DNA of 64,000 bases from Spirochaetia bacterium. Its GTDB lineage: Bacteria; Spirochaetota; UBA4802; UBA5550. The notes beneath the pieces were generated by a model that saw nothing but the letters and a program-made list of their open reading frames with translations, searched no databases and was not told the origin of the DNA. The position numbers were made by a program, and so were the translations under genes. How positions within the stretch are numbered: position 1 is the stretch's first letter; each line of letters begins with the position of its first letter. Below are positions 1-8,610 of the stretch, piece after piece. The stretch covers positions 124,001 through 188,000 of the forward strand of contig VFJS01000031.1 of the NCBI GenBank assembly GCA_009885955.1. The letters are read 5' to 3'.

Positions 1-1791
1 TCACTCATGGATAGAAAAAATCTCCCTGTCATAGAAAAAAACAGAAATATCTTTCACGGGGTCATCGGGAACGTCACAGCTACCAGGTATAACCGGCTGG
101 GTGAAATAAAAATAATTCATACCGATGGGGATAGCAGCCATGATGATATCGGGGGTGCGCCGCGCATTCTCGGTTTTTTTCCGGGAAATTCAAAGATCAG
201 GCCCGGCGATGAAATTGTCTTCTTTTCAAAAATACGGGATCTCCATGGAGAACCGCCGTCTCCCCAGTCCTTGCAGGAAATGAGAAAAGGGATACGCTAT
301 ACCATATCCCTTATGGAAAAGGATTATGATATTGTACGGCCTGAACAAGCGCGGGGGCTTGAGGATATTAAAGATATGATATCCCGGATGATAGACGCCT
401 GTTTCTCCCATGACACCGGCGGTCTTGTAAAGGCGCTCTTCTACGGGAATAAGGACACCGTAAGCAAGGAAGAGATACGGGCATACAGGAGAGCCGGTGT
501 AATGCACATCCTGGCTGCAAGCGGATTCAACGTTGGCATTGTCTCAGCAATTCCTTTCTTTATACTTGGCCTGGCGGGAATAAATAAAAAAATAATATTT
601 ATCGTTGCAATAGCCGCTGTTGGATTCTACCTGGCGCTCACAGGCATACAGGTATCCCTCCTCAGGGCATGCCTTATGTTTTCCATATTTTCGCTCTGTG
701 CGGCGCTGGATCTCGACAGAAATATTTTTAATGCTCTCTTTATATCCGCCGCAGTCATACTATTATTGTACCCTTATGAACTTTACAGTATCGGGTTCCA
801 GCTCAGTTTCGGAGCCACTTTCGGGATACTGCTCTTCCATAAATTTTATAAAATTTCACTTGCCGGCCTGCCCGGGCCTGTCGCAAATTCTCTTGCTTTG
901 ACCCTTTCGGCGCAGATATTTGTCATCCCGGTAATTTTAATTGAAATGAGCGAATTAAATCTGTCGGGCATAATTTCAAATATGATCATAGTCCCCCTGA
1001 CATCGGCAATAATGGTACTGTCCATAATCACGCTGGTTTTATCAGTCCTGTCCATGAATCTTGCCATGGTGCCGGGCTATGCCACCGATATGTTATACAG
1101 ACTGAATTCATTTGCAGTTGAAAATATCTCAGGAATAAACGGGCATTTTTATATCGATAAACTGCAGCCATTACTCATTATCCCGTTCATCCTTCTCCTT
1201 ATTCCGCTGCTGCCGGTAAAGAAAAAAAAATTTATATCCCTGTCCATTGCCGCTTCACTGGCACTATCATGGGCCGTACTTGCTTCCGGCACGGAACCGC
1301 CGCGTTCAATAAATCTTTTTACCCATGCCGCCGGAAGGGTGATGATGATAAAAGTAAATGACCGGGCATATTTGACCGGCAGCATTCCGGGGATAAGGGA
1401 AAGCGGAGAAATCTCGAAATTCATTGAAAAAAGCGGGGTCATACACATGGAGATCATGATAAACCGGCCGGATTTCAGCAATATCCGCTCATATATCCAT
1501 GTAATAAAAAAAGGAATAATAAAAAAAATCTATCTCTCATCAAAATACAGGTTTGATGATACATTAAAAGAACTCTTCAAGCTGATAGATGATGAGAAAA
1601 TAGCCCTCGAGATTTTTGACGAGAGGGGCCTCCATTTCAACCCGGAGTTTGAGAGGTTCTGCTTTGGCGGGACAAATTCATGCAATGCTGATGAAACTAT
1701 TCCAGTTTATCAGGTCATAGAAGGGGAATGGCACATGGAAAAGATAAGACAAACGGCCCCATCATTTTCAATCAGGGAATTTTTTATCTGA
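1..1791 (+). CDS. comEC: ComEC/Rec2-type DNA-uptake channel protein, 5' end probably outside the window
   Basis: This is a ComEC/Rec2 family inner-membrane protein, the channel that takes single-stranded DNA into the cytoplasm during transformation. The competence-domain signature is clear: the stretch around residues 165-182 (GVMHILAASGFNVGIV) matches the family's GLSHLLAVSGLHVG motif, and a helix-rich region with an LLRA motif follows (residues about 180-420). The first ATG is at position 7, but the frame is open to the window edge and the usual N-terminal membrane segments are missing, so the true start probably lies upstream. The C-terminal 150 residues sit where ComEC often has a metallo-beta-lactamase-like domain, but I see no DVGQGD or HxHxDH motif. 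That domain is absent or degenerate. It converges on the cheD-like gene. Family assignment is firm; whether the protein is active in uptake is inference. Confidence 0.85.
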   Translation, partial: SLMDRKNLPVIEKNRNIFHGVIGNVTATRYNRLGEIKIIHTDGDSSHDDIGGAPRILGFFPGNSKIRPGDEIVFFSKIRDLHGEPPSPQSLQEMRKGIRYTISLMEKDYDIVRPEQARGLEDIKDMISRMIDACFSHDTGGLVKALFYGNKDTVSKEEIRAYRRAGVMHILAASGFNVGIVSAIPFFILGLAGINKKIIFIVAIAAVGFYLALTGIQVSLLRACLMFSIFSLCAALDLDRNIFNALFISAAVILLLYPYELYSIGFQLSFGATFGILLFHKFYKISLAGLPGPVANSLALTLSAQIFVIPVILIEMSELNLSGIISNMIIVPLTSAIMVLSIITLVLSVLSMNLAMVPGYATDMLYRLNSFAVENISGINGHFYIDKLQPLLIIPFILLLIPLLPVKKKKFISLSIAASLALSWAVLASGTEPPRSINLFTHAAGRVMMIKVNDRAYLTGSIPGIRESGEISKFIEKSGVIHMEIMINRPDFSNIRSYIHVIKKGIIKKIYLSSKYRFDDTLKELFKLIDDEKIALEIFDERGLHFNPEFERFCFGGTNSCNADETIPVYQVIEGEWHMEKIRQTAPSFSIREFFI

Positions 1792-1842
1792 CCCGATCCA
1801 CGGAAAATAAAAATATCCAGGCCCGGATCAGGGCTGATGGTC

Positions 1843-2508
1843 TTATACACCAGGCGCATTCCTTATACCTGTTATGATAGGGATTACATTCTCACTGGCA
1901 AGGAATTCAAATCCGAAGTTATTAGGTTCCAGCATGGATGCAGGAAATATTTTCCCATCCCTTACATTCATGTTGAAAAGAAGATCGAGATCTATTACCA
2001 GAGATTTATGATAGCTGATATTTTTGTTTTCAACCATCACTGATAGAAACCTGTCATTAATCGAATAACTTGCAAAAAAATGGCTTCCCGTATCCCTGAA
2101 CAGTACCCCCATTTTCCTGTTATCCAGAACTTCCAGCGTATTAATGATATTGGTTTCATGAACATTAAACCGGCTTTTCATAAGCTTCATCCCAGCTCCC
2201 ACCAGGTGCAGACAGTAGAATTGATCAATTCCCAGTATCTCCCTGAATATACAGACAATCTCCTCCACCTGCTCCCCGGCGCTCTTTGTTGCGAGGGATG
2301 AAACCCTGGCAGGTTTGGCTATGACGATATGGTTCGCCCCGAGGTGATAACCGTCGTTTCTTCCGATTATCACCGTTGAAATGCATGTCCCCAGGGCAAG
2401 AGATAAAGTCTGCCTGTCTTTAATGACCCTGATCTCGTTGAGACCCGGTATGCAGTACCTTTCATCGCTGCCAAGTATCTGTTTATCAAGCTTTAAATTA
2501 TATTTCAT
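1843..2508 (-). CDS. CheD-like chemoreceptor glutamine deamidase family protein
   Basis: A 221-residue protein resembling CheD, a cysteine hydrolase that deamidates specific glutamines in chemoreceptors. The CheD core is visible: ALGTCIS with the candidate catalytic Cys42, GANHIVI with candidate His60, and a later HLVGAGMKLM ... FRDTGSHF segment matching CheD's KLFGGA and GGxxGR regions. Spacing of Cys and His (18 residues) is close to that of known CheDs. It is longer than typical CheD (about 160 residues), with a C-terminal extension of about 60 residues. Its start overlaps the end of the upstream CULT gene by 11 bp, so the two are probably translated together. No other chemotaxis gene is in the window, so a non-chemotaxis substrate is possible. 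Divergence means the name is a family call, not a proven function. Confidence 0.72.
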   Translation of the reverse strand: MKYNLKLDKQILGSDERYCIPGLNEIRVIKDRQTLSLALGTCISTVIIGRNDGYHLGANHIVIAKPARVSSLATKSAGEQVEEIVCIFREILGIDQFYCLHLVGAGMKLMKSRFNVHETNIINTLEVLDNRKMGVLFRDTGSHFFASYSINDRFLSVMVENKNISYHKSLVIDLDLLFNMNVRDGKIFPASMLEPNNFGFEFLASENVIPIITGIRNAPGV

Positions 2509-2962
2509 TTTCTTCTATATTATCCAGTATAAGCCCGTAAAATCCTGCATTCCCTGAGGTATAATGCCATCCAAGATGTGCATGGCATACGGAACAGATA
2601 GCATATCGCCATAAAAATCCCGGGAACCAGGAATACTCCCCGGTATGAATCCCCATATTCATACATCCACGGGCTGATACATAGCACCCGATGTGAAAAA
2701 TGATGCCGGCCGGATTTTTAAAAACATGATAGTGGCGGCCATTAATTTCCATCATGTCTTTTTTTTTTGCCACAATATTTCTGCAGAACCTGCATACAAT
2801 AACGATTTCCCTCTCCTGTTCATCATCCTCTTCAGCCGATGCAGCGCTCTCCTCTCCTGCAGCAGGTTTTTCTAATTCTTTAAAAAAAATTATTTGCCCG
2901 GGAGAGATGAGGCCCCTGATATTGTCGAAATCAAATTTTGCCCTTGTAAAATCTGCTGCCAT
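2498..2962 (-). CDS. CULT-domain (cereblon-like) zinc protein
   Basis: A 154-residue protein whose residues 55-147 match the CULT domain, the thalidomide/cyclic-imide binding fold of human cereblon. Zinc ligands are Cys57/Cys60 and Cys123/Cys126. The aromatic cage tryptophans are all present: Trp112 and Trp118 in YSWFPGFLW and Trp132 in HLGWHY, equivalent to cereblon Trp380, Trp386 and Trp400. The Asn-Pro pair (83-84) equivalent to cereblon Asn351-Pro352 is also kept. The position of cereblon His378 is Tyr110 here, and Phe402 is Tyr134. Residues 1-54 are a short N-terminal segment with an acidic linker. Single-domain bacterial CULT proteins are known, but their biological role is not established. 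The gene overlaps the downstream cheD-like gene by 11 bp. Fold assignment is strong; the natural ligand is unknown. Confidence 0.9.
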   Translation of the reverse strand: MAADFTRAKFDFDNIRGLISPGQIIFFKELEKPAAGEESAASAEEDDEQEREIVIVCRFCRNIVAKKKDMMEINGRHYHVFKNPAGIIFHIGCYVSARGCMNMGIHTGEYSWFPGFLWRYAICSVCHAHLGWHYTSGNAGFYGLILDNIEENEI

Positions 2963-3105
2963 TTATAATTAATATAATAAGAATATTCCTGAATAACAAG
3001 TTAATTATAAATATCAATTTTTTTCAATCATTTTAGAATAAAATGACAATAAATAGGCTGAACATGGTACATTTTTTTGACTTTCCCAAATTTTTATCTT
3101 TAATT

Positions 3106-3144
3106 TAAGGGAACCTCGAATAGTATTGATTTGTGGTTCCCTTA
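3106..3144. other. 10-bp stem hairpin in the 5' region of the zinc-ribbon gene
   Basis: A perfect 10-bp inverted repeat (taagggaacc at 3106-3115, ggttccctta at 3135-3144) with a 19-nt loop lies 38 bp before the start of the small zinc-ribbon gene. A TTGACT hexamer at 3077-3082 with TTTAAT 16 bp downstream could be its promoter, which would put the hairpin in the mRNA leader. No U-tract follows on either strand, so it is not an obvious terminator. Confidence 0.4.
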
Positions 3145-3181
3145 TAGACATATATTTTAATACGATGACAGGAGAATAACC

Positions 3182-3364
3182 ATGAATACACCAACACACT
3201 GCCCTGGATTTGAATCATTCAAAAAACTTGAATCCTTTAAATGCAAGTGCCCGAAATGCAGCAAGGAAAACGAAATATTCTCTGATGAATTCAATAAAAA
3301 CCGGAAATGCTCCGGCTGCGGAGAATATATCGATTTCACAAAATGTTCACTTGTTCAGGGCTGA
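3182..3364 (+). CDS. small zinc-ribbon protein
   Basis: A 60-residue protein with two CxxC knuckles, CPKC at residues 23-26 and CSGC at 40-43, so it very likely binds one zinc (or iron) as a rubredoxin-like zinc ribbon. The start is supported by a good ribosome site (AGGAGA, 7 bp before ATG). Small proteins with this N-terminal CPGF and central CPKC pattern are found as stand-alone genes in anaerobes; I do not know a demonstrated function. It is transcribed alone, between the divergent CULT gene and the subtilase gene. Confidence 0.7.
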   Translation: MNTPTHCPGFESFKKLESFKCKCPKCSKENEIFSDEFNKNRKCSGCGEYIDFTKCSLVQG

Positions 3365-3473
3365 ATTAAACATCAAAAATCAGGGAGCCGGTTATCATTA
3401 TATCAGCGATATACCGGCATTATAGTTGACAGATATTATTGATGTTTTATCGAATTAATTATTGTAATTATCC

Positions 3474-5039
3474 ATGGTAAATATTATTTTACCACAGATG
3501 CTAACATTTATGCCAAGAATTAATTTTTCTGTAAAAATACCGTTTTTTGCAGTTTCGTTATTAATAATTATCAGCAGCGCTTTATCCTGCTCAAATGACC
3601 ACAAAAAAAAGAAACTTCCCCTGGACCCTCTCTTCAAGGATCAATGGCATCTGCAAAATACAGGTCAGGGCGGCGGTATTCCCGGCATGGATATTAATGT
3701 AAGCAGCGCATGGAGCAGGGGATATTATGGATCGGGGATAAAGATAGCCATTGTTGACGATGGGCTCGACTACAACCATGAGGACCTTAAAGACAACATC
3801 CTGACCGCATATAACTATAATTATGTGACTGGTAATTCGATAATTAACAGCGGTTCACATGGCACCTGTGTGGCAGGCGTTGCAGCAGCGGTACATAACA
3901 ATGTCTATGGCGGGATGGGTGCCGCACCTGAAGCAAATCTCTTCGGGTACAACCTCCTGGTTGCATATACTGCAGTGAACGAACATAATGCCATGATTGG
4001 AAATCTGAATATCATCGATGTTTCAAATAACAGCTGGGGCCCTGCTGACGGAACAGGACAGTTGATCCCGTCTCCCATTACATGGCAGATGGGTATTGAT
4101 GAAGGTGTAACTTACGGAAGAAACGGGAAGGGAATAGTATATCTGTGGGCTGCTGGGAATGGCGGACAATCGGAAGTGGATAACTCCAACTATGACGGAT
4201 ATGCCAACTATTACGGCGTTACCGCAATTTGTGCCGTCACGGACCAGGGGACCAGGGCCTGGTATTCGGAAAAGGGAGCTAATCTCTGGGCCTGTACCTA
4301 TTCCAACGGCGGTAGTTCAGGAATAACAACTACTGACATAACAGGTTACGGAGGATATAAAACTTCTTCCAACTATTATAACGGCTTCGGCGGGACATCA
4401 TCGGCATCGCCACTTGCCGCGGGAATTGTCGCCCTCATTCTCGATGCCAACCCGAACCTCTCCTGGAGGGATGTGAAGAACATACTTGCCGGCTCGGCAA
4501 AGAAAATTGATCCAACAGACTCCGATTGGCAGACAAACGGAGCAGGTTATCATATAAATCATAAATACGGCTTTGGAGCTATTGATGCATCGGCGGCAGT
4601 GGACCTGGCCCTTACATGGACTAATCTTTCCGCCATGAAAACTGCAACAGCATCATTAATAACACTTAACCAGCCAATCCCTGAAAATAGCAGCGGCATT
4701 ACATCCACTTCAACAGTGACTGGGACCGGCATAACCCATATTGAATACATGACATTAGCGATCGACATCAATCATTCCTATTCAGGAGACCTGGAAATTT
4801 CCCTTAAATCTCCAGCAAATACAGTAAGCATCCTGTCGGAAGAACATATATGCTGGGATGATTCCGGCATCAATCAGGCGACATGCACCTATTTCCAGGG
4901 CGGCAATAGCTTCACCTTCGGTACTGCCAGAAACCTGGAAGAAGCTGCCGACGGCCTTTGGACATTAACAGTTAAAGACCTTGCATCAGGGGATATCGGG
5001 ACAACGACAAGCTGGCACCTTACGTTTTACGGGAGATGA
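3474..5039 (+). CDS. subtilisin/kexin-like serine protease lipoprotein with P domain, lacking a propeptide
   Basis: An S8 family serine protease of kexin type. A hydrophobic signal segment (residues 20-38) ends in a lipobox with Cys39 (SALSC), so the mature protein is predicted to be a lipoprotein. The catalytic triad is visible: Asp95 in IVDDGLD, His129 in GSHGTCVAGV and Ser309 in GTSSASP; the oxyanion Asn lies in SNNSWGP. A proprotein-convertase P domain follows at about residues 400-521, with the typical SGDLEISLKSP and DGLWTLTVKD segments. The catalytic domain begins almost immediately after the lipobox (LDPLFKDQWHLQNTGQ is the usual first segment of the mature enzyme), so no propeptide is present. 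The start codon is uncertain; ATGs at 3498 and 3510 are equally possible and none has a clear ribosome site. The stop overlaps the next gene by 4 bp. Confidence 0.92.
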   Translation: MVNIILPQMLTFMPRINFSVKIPFFAVSLLIIISSALSCSNDHKKKKLPLDPLFKDQWHLQNTGQGGGIPGMDINVSSAWSRGYYGSGIKIAIVDDGLDYNHEDLKDNILTAYNYNYVTGNSIINSGSHGTCVAGVAAAVHNNVYGGMGAAPEANLFGYNLLVAYTAVNEHNAMIGNLNIIDVSNNSWGPADGTGQLIPSPITWQMGIDEGVTYGRNGKGIVYLWAAGNGGQSEVDNSNYDGYANYYGVTAICAVTDQGTRAWYSEKGANLWACTYSNGGSSGITTTDITGYGGYKTSSNYYNGFGGTSSASPLAAGIVALILDANPNLSWRDVKNILAGSAKKIDPTDSDWQTNGAGYHINHKYGFGAIDASAAVDLALTWTNLSAMKTATASLITLNQPIPENSSGITSTSTVTGTGITHIEYMTLAIDINHSYSGDLEISLKSPANTVSILSEEHICWDDSGINQATCTYFQGGNSFTFGTARNLEEAADGLWTLTVKDLASGDIGTTTSWHLTFYGR

Positions 5040-5662
5040 AGGGGATGATAAAAAAAAATTCTCTTAAAATAACATGCCTCACCATTCCATTCGCAGCGCT
5101 ATTATTCATTAATTTTCCATTCCTTTCTTTATCATCAGCCCAGAACCTGAACTATGAGATTGTTCATTACAGCGAAGGTAAAAAAAGCCATACATTAAAA
5201 CTTCTCCATGAAGAGATCGCAGAAATTAACGGGGATAATGACGGCCAGGAAAGGGGCAAAGGCATTAATGATGACAAAGCCGAATTGATTTCAGAGAAAA
5301 AAAATATAAGGCTGTGGAAAGTGACGGTTGATTGGCACAGGGCTTATTTCAGCAAGGGGCGCCAGGCTGGTGATATAAAAGGGACCTATTCGCCGGTTTT
5401 CATTGATCCCTCAGGGAGAAAAAGGGTTCTGCCGGGAAATATAATTGTTTTCATGAAAAAAGGAATGAACGAGGGGGATGTCATAACATGGGCCGGCGCG
5501 AAGGGGCTTAAAATTATAAAAATTGTATCCCGGTACAGCAATTCCTATGTTTTATCTACCCCGCCCGGAATTGAAAGCCTGAATATGTCCAATGAGCTTA
5601 ATAATGACGAATCGGTTGTTGCATCTACTCCAGACTGGTGGACCGAAGTATTTCACAGGTAG
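5036..5662 (+). CDS. secreted stand-alone subtilase propeptide-like protein
   Basis: A 208-residue protein with a signal peptide (hydrophobic residues 10-33, likely cleavage after SSA). Its start overlaps the protease stop (ATGA), so the two are translationally coupled. The C-terminal half (PSGRKRVLPGNIIVFMK, then KGLKIIKIVSRYSNSYVLSTP, then DESVVASTPDWW) looks like the propeptide that normally precedes the mature domain of kexin/fervidolysin-type subtilases, ending where the mature domain would start. The neighbouring protease lacks this region. Such propeptides act as folding chaperones and inhibitors, so I infer that this protein folds and/or inhibits the protease in trans. The middle (residues 60-95) is charged and low complexity. 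The similarity is from pattern reading and has not been aligned. Confidence 0.65.
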   Translation: MKGMIKKNSLKITCLTIPFAALLFINFPFLSLSSAQNLNYEIVHYSEGKKSHTLKLLHEEIAEINGDNDGQERGKGINDDKAELISEKKNIRLWKVTVDWHRAYFSKGRQAGDIKGTYSPVFIDPSGRKRVLPGNIIVFMKKGMNEGDVITWAGAKGLKIIKIVSRYSNSYVLSTPPGIESLNMSNELNNDESVVASTPDWWTEVFHR

Positions 5663-5669
5663 GCAAAAT

Positions 5670-5969
5670 TCAATCGGGCCTGACATTAATATTATACATA
5701 TATGTATCCTCACCCTCTTCCGACTTCACTAAAAGATAAAACTTGCAGGAAAGGCATGACTGATATTTCACGGCAAAGGTCCCCTGGACATCGCCTCCGC
5801 ATAAAGTGCCGCTTATAGCCCAGCAGATCCTGCCGCCGTTTTTGCCGGAATTTATTCCGTCGGCCTTCGTATCCATTGACACGGGGCATGTGCTCAGAAT
5901 ATCCGACAGGGGCCCGCCCGACTCCCTTCCGCATTCCATATATTCCCAGCAGTTCAGTTTTTTAGGCAT
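5670..5969 (-). CDS. two-CW domain-containing cysteine-rich protein
   Basis: A 99-residue cytoplasmic protein of the two-CW family: an N-terminal NCWEYMECGRE segment, a central CPVS, then GGRICWAISGTLCGG and SCLSCKFY. The repeated Cys-Trp pairs and conserved cysteines suggest metal or Fe-S binding. The function of the family is unknown; it is common in anaerobes and often found beside sensory proteins. The frame is open to 6128, but the start at 5969 is preferred: it gives the family's usual N-terminus, has a GAGAGG ribosome site 6 nt upstream, and removes an overlap with the porin gene. Confidence 0.75.
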   Translation of the reverse strand: MPKKLNCWEYMECGRESGGPLSDILSTCPVSMDTKADGINSGKNGGRICWAISGTLCGGDVQGTFAVKYQSCLSCKFYLLVKSEEGEDTYMYNINVRPD

Positions 5970-6057
5970 ATTGCCACCTCTCATAACTTTATAACACCAT
6001 GCGGCTATGCATATGTCAAGGATGATTTCATCGGGATATCCATGCCGGATAGCGGGT

Positions 6058-7533
6058 TTATTTGATAACCGGGCTGTTCCCCAGTGTCCCGGAAATGATA
6101 AATGCCACCTTCCAGAACTTCGTATCAATCTCCTTCACGGTTTTATCATGGAGTGAATCACCTGTACTCACCGGGTATCCGGGGACTGTGTAGAATCCGA
6201 GCCCCTTTCCTTCACCCCGTATGATGCTGATTGAATATGAAAACTTTTCATCCTTTATTTTATGTCCCAGCCCCAGGTTGAGTCCCACGGCGTCCTCATA
6301 GTGGTCTCCGGCAGGCGTATTGTTGTTATTTGATGTATGAATATTTCCAAAGCCAGGATGGCGGGAAAACAGGGTGAAAACGCCAAGACGCAGCTGGAAG
6401 GTTTCTGAAAGAAAATATTCACCGCCTATGTTAAAGTTGTATCCCATCTTTTTCTGGTAAAGGTTGTGCTCTGCCTCTGTGCTTCCGGGAAGGAGAGGAT
6501 CCCTGTCCAGGTATCCCTTAATGGCCCCTGAAACCTCTGCCGAAATTTCCAGGGCAAAAAGGGAATTTACGGTATACCCTAAACCTCCCTTTATCTTCCA
6601 TGGATATTTAAGAACTGTATCCAGGCTGGTTTCCACATGTTCCTGCGAATGGACATCGGTGCCGTTTAAATTTTCTGAACCTGCTGTTGTGATTACCCTC
6701 TGGACATTTGTCTTCCCTCCAAGGGGAATGGATTTATAATTCCCAGTAATGCCGAGATGAAGGGTACTGCTCAAATTCATCTGCATCCCCAGGGATGGGA
6801 TGAAGGAGAAATTCCTGTACTGCTCAGAGAATGACCGCGCATTAATATATTTAGACTGGCTGGCAACTTTGGTATCTTCAAAAAGGTTGTAGGTATATTC
6901 CTTGTCGAAGATGCGGACAAAAAGCGAAGTGCCCATGGAGAAAAGCTTTGTCCCTGCAGCGTATGACGGCCCGACAAAATAGTCATTATAGCTCTCATGG
7001 GTCGAGAAAGTCATCTTCATATTATCAGCACGGTTTTTGAAGACCACGCTCCCCCTTGACTTGTCCGAATCGGGAACAAGTACTGACAGGGCCAGGGAAT
7101 TTTTAAATCCGTCTGATTTGAAGGTGTAGGCATAGATGAGGGTTGAAGGATAAAAATTCACCGATTTTGAATCAAAGGATGCAGTACTGTTTCCCTGGGA
7201 CCCGGGCTCTTTGAATTCCACAAAATTATTATATTGCATTGACTTGTACTGGTAAACAGTTGCTGATATATTGAGAACCATATTCGGCACGTGAACCAGG
7301 CCTGCGGGATTGTACCATGCCGATGAAGCGTCATCGGCCAGTGCCGTGTATGCCCCGCCCATTCCTATTGCCCTGTCGCCGATACTCTGTGACATGAGGG
7401 GCCCATGGAAAATTGCTGTTATGATAATAATAACAGGGGCCATAATATGGCTTTTCAACATATTCATGCGAATAGACGGCTGATAAAAAAGTCTTCCTGC
7501 TCTAAAAAATGATTTGATGATAGATTTTTTCAT
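6058..7533 (-). CDS. FadL/OmpP1/TodX-family outer-membrane protein
   Basis: A 491-residue outer-membrane beta-barrel of the FadL/OmpP1/TodX family, which passes long-chain fatty acids and other hydrophobic compounds across the outer membrane. An N-terminal hydrophobic segment ends near SQS (about residue 50). The mature N-terminus carries the family signature GMGGAYTALADDASSAWYNP, equivalent to the hatch region of FadL. The remainder alternates short amphipathic strands and turns, as in a beta-barrel. The long N-terminal pre-sequence (about 48 residues) is unusual; the Met at residue 24 (MNMLKSH) could be the real start. It is transcribed singly. Confidence 0.85.
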   Translation of the reverse strand: MKKSIIKSFFRAGRLFYQPSIRMNMLKSHIMAPVIIIITAIFHGPLMSQSIGDRAIGMGGAYTALADDASSAWYNPAGLVHVPNMVLNISATVYQYKSMQYNNFVEFKEPGSQGNSTASFDSKSVNFYPSTLIYAYTFKSDGFKNSLALSVLVPDSDKSRGSVVFKNRADNMKMTFSTHESYNDYFVGPSYAAGTKLFSMGTSLFVRIFDKEYTYNLFEDTKVASQSKYINARSFSEQYRNFSFIPSLGMQMNLSSTLHLGITGNYKSIPLGGKTNVQRVITTAGSENLNGTDVHSQEHVETSLDTVLKYPWKIKGGLGYTVNSLFALEISAEVSGAIKGYLDRDPLLPGSTEAEHNLYQKKMGYNFNIGGEYFLSETFQLRLGVFTLFSRHPGFGNIHTSNNNNTPAGDHYEDAVGLNLGLGHKIKDEKFSYSISIIRGEGKGLGFYTVPGYPVSTGDSLHDKTVKEIDTKFWKVAFIISGTLGNSPVIK

Positions 7534-7812
7534 TTCAGTAGCTCCAACATTTTATTATTCAGACCATACAATATATATACATTGAATTCAAGACTTTTTT
7601 AAAATATTTATCTGAAACTGCTCTGCCAAAAAATCAAATATTGATCACCGATTTGCACTGATAAACCCTGATATAAAAAAATATGAAAAACTTTCCAAGC
7701 TGATTTATTATTAATTTTTTGGAATCAACCTGAAATTTAAAGGGAAGTTCATTTTACGGAAGTAAAAATAAAAAAATCCACGAGCTAATATGAATAAATG
7801 AAAAGTGACTAT

Positions 7813-8610
7813 TTATCTCCCTTTGAAGACGGGTTTCCGCTTTTCAAGAAAAGCTGCAGCTCCCTCCCTGAAATCTTCGCTTCTATATGAATCATCGATT
7901 AATGTATGTATCTCCTGCATAGGTTCAGGTCTTAACAATTGATTGTTGTTCATGACCGTGAAAATTTTTTTCAGCCCCCTGAGGGACATGGGGGCGTTTT
8001 CAGCAATTTCACCTGCAAGCTCATAGGAGAAAGATACAAGATCTTTCTCCGGAATAATATGATTTACAAGGCCCATCTCCATTATCCTGTCCGCTGAAAA
8101 ATACTTACCTGTATAAAAAAGCTCCCTGGCGTTTGCCATGCCTATGATGTTGATTACCTTCTGTATCCCCGAGGGTTGGTATACAATACCGAGTTTCGAT
8201 GAGGGTATCCCCATCCTTGATTTTTCCGAGGCAACCCTGATGTCGCAGGTAAGCGCGAGTTCGCACCCGCCACCCAGTGCATAGCCGTTAATCATGGCTA
8301 ATACCGGATATGGATAATTTTCTATTGCCGAGAGCCCTGTGTCAAGGGCCGTTTTCACCACGGCCATGACATCGTGCCGGTCAGCGCTCTTCTGTGAAAG
8401 CTCTGATATGTCGTACCCGGTGGAAAAAGAGACATTCCCTTCTCCGCGGATTACAACGACCCGTATCTCCCGGGATCCGGCAAGGCCATCCAGATACCTG
8501 GCAAGATCTGAAAGCATATCATGGTTAAAGGAGTTCATCTTACCGGGCCTGTTGAACACGATGGTTGCAACATGCCCTTTTTTTTCCAGATAGATATTTT
8601 TAACTGACAT
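7813..8610 (-). CDS. enoyl-CoA hydratase/isomerase (crotonase) family protein
   Basis: A 265-residue crotonase-fold protein, the usual length. The CoA-binding and oxyanion-hole segments are clear: FSTGYDISEL near residue 65 and GYALGGGCELALTCD near 110-123. Glu117, equivalent to the first catalytic Glu of enoyl-CoA hydratase, is present. The second catalytic Glu (in the usual PEI motif) is replaced: the matching segment reads GIPSSKLGIVYQPSG, with Ser137 at that place. So simple hydration is doubtful. Isomerase, methylmalonyl-CoA decarboxylase or another crotonase reaction is possible; the following segment (FYTGKYFSADRIMEMGLVNH) resembles that decarboxylase group. A GGGGAA ribosome site supports the start. 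It is a single gene. Confidence 0.85.
   Translation of the reverse strand: MSVKNIYLEKKGHVATIVFNRPGKMNSFNHDMLSDLARYLDGLAGSREIRVVVIRGEGNVSFSTGYDISELSQKSADRHDVMAVVKTALDTGLSAIENYPYPVLAMINGYALGGGCELALTCDIRVASEKSRMGIPSSKLGIVYQPSGIQKVINIIGMANARELFYTGKYFSADRIMEMGLVNHIIPEKDLVSFSYELAGEIAENAPMSLRGLKKIFTVMNNNQLLRPEPMQEIHTLIDDSYRSEDFREGAAAFLEKRKPVFKGR

Noticed and set aside
5970-6128. N-terminal extension of the two-CW gene to 6128
   Set aside because: It would overlap the porin gene and gives an unrelated N-terminus; the ATG at 5969 has a good ribosome site.
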